This document shows, one piece after another, positions 4,437-8,298 of a DNA stretch of 8,298 nucleotides. How positions within the stretch are numbered: position 1 is the first letter of the stretch; the number at the start of each line of letters is the position of its first letter. This stretch comes from Caldifarciminota bacterium (GTDB taxonomy: Bacteria > Hydrothermota > Hydrothermia > S141-80). Both the position numbers and the translations under genes were made by a program. The stretch is from positions 1-8,298 of the forward strand of contig JALUJC010000258.1 in the NCBI GenBank assembly GCA_027053375.1, in the 5' to 3' direction. The notes under the pieces are model-generated. The model saw nothing but the letters and a program-made list of their open reading frames with translations, was not told the origin of the DNA and did no database searches.

Positions 4437-7298
4437 GTGATCGTTTTTCGTCGATGGTTGTGGGTGTTGCTGGGTTGGGTTTTTCTCTCCCCGGCAGTTC
4501 TTCATGCGTTTGGGAAAAACAAGATTCAGCATCGTCCTTATCATTTCAAGCTTTACCAGACGACCCATTTCTCCATTTATGCCTATGAGGGTGGGGAATT
4601 TCTTGCACGGTTCGCAGGTGCAGTGCTGGAAGAGGCGGTGAAGGAATATGAGCCTATTTTTCATCTGACCCTCAAGGAGCCCATTCCTGTCATTCTCTAC
4701 AACACACCCAAGGATTTCCAGGAGACCAATGTCACCCTGGATCTTCTGGAAGAAGGTGTGGGTGGCTTCACCGAACTCTTTCGATCCCGAATGGTGATTC
4801 CCTATTCCGGCTCCTGGGCGGAATTCCGGCATGTATTGAGGCATGAACTGGTCCATGCTTTCCAGTACAGGGTCCTGTGGAAAGGGGTCCGGGACTTTCA
4901 GTCCATCCTCTCGCTCCAGCTCCCCCTCTGGGTGGTGGAAGGGATGGCGGAATATCTCTCACAGGGGTGGTCTTCCGATGCGGAGGCTTTTCTTCGGGAT
5001 CAGGTGTTTCACGGACAGCTCTATCCAATCCCTGTGCTCAATTATGCGGCCGGGTATGTGGTGTATAAGGAAGGACAGGCCATCTACCGGTATATTGAGG
5101 ACACCTATGGACGGGAACGCCTCCTTTCTCTTTTCTATGAACTCAAGTTTCAGAAAAACATCGGGCGTGCCTTCAAAAAAGCCTTTGGCGTTTCCCTGGA
5201 AAAATTCAATGAGGACTTTCTGTTTGCGACAAAAAAACGTTTTCTTTCCAGGGTGAAAGGTGCCACATTCCCCGAGCCGCCCGCATTCCGTCGGATGACC
5301 GATCATCGTAAAACCGAGGGATTTCTCAATGTGGGTCCTGCCCTGACACCCGACGGAGACTATCTGGCGGTGGTCACGGACCGAAACGGCAACACAGACA
5401 TCGTGCTTCTTTCAGGGATTGACGGGCGCCCCATACGGAAACTGGTCTCCGGAGAGCGAACCCCTGATCTTGAAAACCTGCATCTGCTCCGTCCATCCCT
5501 TGCCTTCTCTCCGGATGGGGCCCAGCTGGCGTTTGTTTCCCAGTCTCAGAATGGAGATCTATTGCATATCGTGGATATTCATACGGGGAAACGCAGAACC
5601 TTTGCTTCTCCCCTTGCTGAAGGACTTGCCACGCCTACCTGGGATCCAGTGCATCGCCGGATCTATCTTGTTGGGTTGCATAACGGGCAGTCTGACCTGC
5701 TTGTCTTCGATCTGAGAACCCAGATCTGGGAGTGGCTGACCCGCGATCGCGCGGACGACCGGGATCCCCGATGCGATCCCACAGGCACCTATCTCTATTT
5801 TGTGACCGACGATGCACGGGTTCAGGAAGATTCCACCATGGTGTATGGATCCTACCGGCTTGCCCGTATCAACCTGGAGACTGGAGAGCGGGAACTTCTC
5901 ACGCCTCCACTGGGACAGATTTCCTCGCCCCTGCCGGATACCGACGGGGTGTATGTGGTCTGGACGCCTGGTGGCGAACAGGTTTCCAGGTTGATGAAGG
6001 TTTTTCCTCAAACGGACACCTGGGCGGAGGTGATGCGTTTCTGGAGCGGACTCCGGGAAGTCAGTGTGACCCGGAATTTTCAGCGATTTGCTTTTTCTGC
6101 CCTCTACCAGGGTGGATATGATGTGTTTCTGTGGTTGCCGGATTCCCTGTCTTTCCAGCCGCAACCCCTGGTTACGACGCCCCCTGACACGGTGAAGATG
6201 GTCCCCTTTGACTCCACCGCACCCTATATCCCGCTGGCGCATATCGGGCTGGACTGGATCCAGGGGACCGCCATTTATACCCCCTACCTGGGTGCGGCAG
6301 GCTATCTTGCGCTTCAGATGTCCGATTTGCTGGGAAATCATCGGTTGACCTTTGTGGGACAGGCCTACTATTCATTCCTCCAGCCCCTGAAGGATGCGGA
6401 TCTGATCCTGGATTACCTGTACTTGCCGCACCGGACCGATTATGAGGTGATCTATGCCCAGTTTCCGAACTTCTCTGTGTTACGACCTGATTCCCTTTAT
6501 CTTTACAGCCGTGAACGGGTTCTCCAGTTCATGCTTCGTTATCCTTTCACGCGGTTTCTGCGTGCGGAGCTGGGCGTGGGGTACGAGTGGCCCACCTATT
6601 ACACCCTCCGGCGGGTGTTCCAGGAGAATCCCGTGCTGGGGCTGGTTCAGGAGGCCTATGTTGTTGCGGGACAGGAAGATTACTGGGATGTGGCGTTTGC
6701 TGCCTCACTGGTCTGGGACAACGTTCGGTACAGCTATTACACCCTTGGACCCCAGAACGGTTCTCGGGCGCGGTTGCTGTATGTGGAAACGGCCCTTCCC
6801 CTGCTGGAACCATCCAGTTCACGGTATCGAAGTTACCGAACCCTTCTGGCGGATCTCCGATGGTATCAGAAACTCTCACCACGCTCGCTTTTTGCCTGGC
6901 GTGGGTATGCGGAAATCAACAGCGGGCGGGACGCCCTTCCCGGGTGGATCGGGGGTCCGGAAAGTCTCCGTGGATACGACTACTTCCAGTTTGCAGGGAA
7001 CTGGGTGGGTTTCAGCAACCTTGAGCTACGCTTTCCACTGATTGATCACCTTCAGCTGGCCGTCCCACCCATTTCTCTTGGAAATATTCGGGGTGCGCTG
7101 TTCCTGGACGCCGGTGTCGTGGCAGATCAGTGGGGGACCCTCTCTCTGTCCCGGGATCTGCATCTCTCCACCGGTCTCGGTTTTCGATGGGATCTGGGAT
7201 TCACATTGTTGAAAGTGGATCTGGTACGTCCCTTTGATCTTCAACAGGGCTGGACCGGGCCCTGGTTTACCCAGTTCTCGCTGGGTCCGGAATTCTAA
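4437..7298 (+). CDS. Secreted peptidase-MA-like / TolB-type propeller / Omp85-like outer-membrane barrel fusion
   Basis: 953 residues with four parts. (1) A signal peptide, RR followed by a hydrophobic core, probable cleavage after A24 (AVLHA). (2) Residues about 30-285: a gluzincin-like domain with HELVH at 136-140 and a downstream WVVEGMAEYLS at 165-175, in which E168 is the likely third zinc ligand; this pattern is typical of peptidase-MA families. (3) About 287-575: a TolB/PD40-type beta-propeller with recurring blades such as LTPDGDYLAVVTD (303 on), FSPDGAQLAFVS (357 on), WDPVHRRIYLVG (about 402 on) and DPTGTYLYFVTDD (about 447 on). (4) About 596-953: an outer-membrane barrel of Omp85/BamA-like type with LRGY at 844-847, FLDAG at 889-893, many alternating aromatic strands and a terminal Phe. 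No POTRA domains are visible. The protease active site looks intact. Predicted periplasmic peptidase and propeller tethered to the outer membrane; substrate and function unknown. Domain limits are estimates by eye. Confidence 0.85.
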   Translation: MIVFRRWLWVLLGWVFLSPAVLHAFGKNKIQHRPYHFKLYQTTHFSIYAYEGGEFLARFAGAVLEEAVKEYEPIFHLTLKEPIPVILYNTPKDFQETNVTLDLLEEGVGGFTELFRSRMVIPYSGSWAEFRHVLRHELVHAFQYRVLWKGVRDFQSILSLQLPLWVVEGMAEYLSQGWSSDAEAFLRDQVFHGQLYPIPVLNYAAGYVVYKEGQAIYRYIEDTYGRERLLSLFYELKFQKNIGRAFKKAFGVSLEKFNEDFLFATKKRFLSRVKGATFPEPPAFRRMTDHRKTEGFLNVGPALTPDGDYLAVVTDRNGNTDIVLLSGIDGRPIRKLVSGERTPDLENLHLLRPSLAFSPDGAQLAFVSQSQNGDLLHIVDIHTGKRRTFASPLAEGLATPTWDPVHRRIYLVGLHNGQSDLLVFDLRTQIWEWLTRDRADDRDPRCDPTGTYLYFVTDDARVQEDSTMVYGSYRLARINLETGERELLTPPLGQISSPLPDTDGVYVVWTPGGEQVSRLMKVFPQTDTWAEVMRFWSGLREVSVTRNFQRFAFSALYQGGYDVFLWLPDSLSFQPQPLVTTPPDTVKMVPFDSTAPYIPLAHIGLDWIQGTAIYTPYLGAAGYLALQMSDLLGNHRLTFVGQAYYSFLQPLKDADLILDYLYLPHRTDYEVIYAQFPNFSVLRPDSLYLYSRERVLQFMLRYPFTRFLRAELGVGYEWPTYYTLRRVFQENPVLGLVQEAYVVAGQEDYWDVAFAASLVWDNVRYSYYTLGPQNGSRARLLYVETALPLLEPSSSRYRSYRTLLADLRWYQKLSPRSLFAWRGYAEINSGRDALPGWIGGPESLRGYDYFQFAGNWVGFSNLELRFPLIDHLQLAVPPISLGNIRGALFLDAGVVADQWGTLSLSRDLHLSTGLGFRWDLGFTLLKVDLVRPFDLQQGWTGPWFTQFSLGPEF

Positions 7299-7321
7299 CG
7301 CACAAACAAGGAGCAGAACCC

Positions 7322-7651
7322 ATGAATCTATGGATGGCGCTGATGGCACAAACCGCTGGAGAAGCACAGCAGCCGGGGTTGCTGGTGAGTTTGTTGCCTT
7401 TTCTGATCATCCTGGCCATCTTTTATGTGCTTGTGATCCTGCCGCAGAGCCGTGCGGAAAAGAAGCGTAAAGAGATGCTGGCGGCCCTGAAGAAGGGCGA
7501 CCGGGTGGTCACGGTGGGCGGACTGATTGGCCTGATTACCCGCGTGGAGCAGGAAGTGGTGTCGTTGAGAATTGCGCAGGATGTGGTGGTGAAAGTTGAG
7601 CGGGACAGTGTGAAACGTGTTATCAAACCTGCACAGAAATCCGGGCAGTGA
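7322..7651 (+). CDS. yajC: YajC, accessory subunit of the Sec preprotein translocase
   Basis: 109-residue single-pass inner-membrane protein. YajC associates with SecDF, which aids late steps of SecYEG export. Seen: a short polar N-terminus, one membrane segment at about 21-40 (LVSLLPFLIILAIFYVLVIL), then the family hallmark PQSRAEKKRKEMLAALKKGD (41-60), and RVVTVGGLIGLITRVEQEVV (61-80), the conserved cytoplasmic strand region containing the T-x-G-G turn. AAGGAG at 7308-7313, eight bases before the ATG, is the best Shine-Dalgarno in the second half of the window. secD/secF, the usual neighbours, are not within the window. The gene follows the outer-membrane fusion by 23 bases and ends three bases before the Crp-like gene. 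Confidence 0.95.
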   Translation: MNLWMALMAQTAGEAQQPGLLVSLLPFLIILAIFYVLVILPQSRAEKKRKEMLAALKKGDRVVTVGGLIGLITRVEQEVVSLRIAQDVVVKVERDSVKRVIKPAQKSGQ

Positions 7652-7654
7652 CCC

Positions 7655-8298
7655 ATGTCGGACGTGCTGGCAGAGCTGGCGGGCTTTAAACTGTTCTCAG
7701 GTGTCGCCCGGGAGACCCTGGAGAGCATTGTGCGTGAGGGGAGAGAGATCACCGTTCCCCGTCGTGCCACGCTTCTGCTGGTGAACGATACGGGATTCCA
7801 GATCTTTTTTGTGCTGGAAGGGTATGTGAAGGTCACCCGGGAACATCTTGGTGAAGAGCTCATCCTGGCGGTTCGTACGCCGGGTGAGGTGATTGGTGAG
7901 ATGGCCATGTTTGGTCCCGGAACCCGGTCGGCCACCGTTTACACCCTGACGGAGAGCCGTTTTCTGGTGGTTCCCATGCCAACTTTTCAGTATGCACTTC
8001 GGCGGGACAATCATCTTTTGTGGAACCTTACCGAGATGGAAGTTTCCCGTTTGAGGGAAGCCACGCAGTTGCTGCATGAGATCGCGTTGCTCAGGGCGGA
8101 TCGTCGTGTGCTGCAGCTCCTGCGTACCCTGGCAGAGAAACTGGGGCATCGGGATGGCGACCGCTGGGTTCTCCCCCGGTTCCTTTCGTTGCGGGATATG
8201 GCCAGCATGATCAACCTGCGTCGTGAAACTTTTTCCCGGGTCCTGCGAAGACTTGAGGACGGGAAGCCACGCAGTTGCTGCATGAGATCGCGTTGCTC
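7655..8298 (+). CDS. Crp/Fnr-family transcription regulator, 3' end missing or corrupted
   Basis: 214 codons to the window edge. Seen: a cyclic-nucleotide-binding-type jelly roll at about 10-110, with FFVLEGYVKVTR (51-62) and the phosphate-cassette-like block GEVIGEMAMFGPGTRSATV (77-95) in which G81-E82 and R91-S92 are kept; a dimerisation helix (about 122-147); and a winged helix-turn-helix with LSLRDMASMINLRRETFSRVLRRLED (177-202). No cysteine occurs in residues 1-207, so it is not an FNR-type iron-sulphur oxygen sensor. A nucleotide ligand is possible but untested. No good ribosome binding site precedes the ATG, which lies three bases after the yajC stop, so it may be translated by coupling. 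Residues 203 onward come from a 38-base duplicate of positions 8055-8092 read in another frame, and they do not resemble the expected wing; treat them as unreliable. Confidence 0.88.
   Translation, partial: MSDVLAELAGFKLFSGVARETLESIVREGREITVPRRATLLLVNDTGFQIFFVLEGYVKVTREHLGEELILAVRTPGEVIGEMAMFGPGTRSATVYTLTESRFLVVPMPTFQYALRRDNHLLWNLTEMEVSRLREATQLLHEIALLRADRRVLQLLRTLAEKLGHRDGDRWVLPRFLSLRDMASMINLRRETFSRVLRRLEDGKPRSCCMRSRC
8055..8092. repeat. First copy of an exact 38-bp direct repeat
   Basis: These 38 bases recur exactly at the very end of the window. Here they encode residues 134-146 of the Crp-like protein (EATQLLHEIALL) in the dimerisation helix, where they fit the family. This is therefore the genuine copy. 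Confidence 0.95.
8261..8298. repeat. Second copy of the 38-bp direct repeat, at the window end; probable assembly artefact
   Basis: Exact copy of 8055-8092 starting 206 bases downstream and ending on the last base. It is read in a different frame from the first copy, giving a Cys/Arg-rich tail (RSCCMRSRC) where the wing of the DNA-binding domain should continue. An overlap of this length ending exactly at a contig edge is typical of a graph or overlap join made by an assembler, although a real duplication cannot be excluded from this sequence. Confidence 0.9.

Noticed and set aside
5559..6341. 260-codon minus-strand open frame opposite the propeller region
   Set aside because: No family resemblance and no ribosome binding site context; the opposing + strand frame is a continuous 953-residue protein with clear motifs.
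8203..8298. Cys-rich C-terminus of the Crp-like protein as a metal-binding feature
   Set aside because: The cysteines arise only from the out-of-frame second copy of the 38-bp repeat, so they are probably not real.

Overview
The window reads as a piece of chromosome from a diderm (Gram-negative-type) bacterium with a GC-leaning genome. All nine convincing genes lie on the + strand. Diderm envelope: one gene encodes a signal peptide followed by a C-terminal outer-membrane barrel. Bacterial lineage: the core rpsF-ssb-rpsR-rplI order and a Cys-containing (C+) S18 fit many bacterial phyla. The fused peptidase/propeller/barrel protein resembles architectures I associate with Gemmatimonadota, the FCB group and related candidate phyla. 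That placement is an inference; no single marker here fixes the phylum.

Layout. Positions 3-479 hold the 3' part of an endonuclease V gene (nfi), cut by the left edge. After a 102-base gap comes a BtuF-like substrate-binding-fold protein (582-1391) that has no signal peptide. A good sigma70-type promoter (1388-1416) begins on the stop codon of that gene. Its leader carries a perfect 10-bp hairpin and leads into rpsF (1502-1798), ssb (1798-2214), rpsR (2235-2465) and rplI (2486-3064). The run continues without a visible terminator into a DUF151 bifunctional-nuclease-family gene (3061-3516), a membrane-anchored M23/LytM peptidase (3513-4415), a 953-residue peptidase-MA/TolB-propeller/Omp85-like barrel fusion (4437-7298), yajC (7322-7651) and a Crp/Fnr-family regulator (7655 to the right edge). 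Most junctions are overlaps (TAATG, ATGA) or gaps of about 20 bases, so one long transcript is plausible.

How the genes work together. The first block makes small-subunit proteins S6 and S18 (which bind 16S rRNA as a pair), single-stranded-DNA-binding protein and L9. The second block concerns the envelope: a LytM-type cell-wall hydrolase or regulator, a large secreted outer-membrane protein with a protease-like domain, and YajC of the Sec accessory complex. The most interesting gene is the 953-residue fusion.

Caution: the last 38 bases of the window exactly repeat positions 8055-8092 and are read in a different frame. This looks like a contig-end assembly artefact that corrupts the C-terminus of the Crp-like protein. 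No tRNA, rRNA, CRISPR array, insertion sequence or phage feature was seen, and no gene-free stretch exceeds 111 bases.
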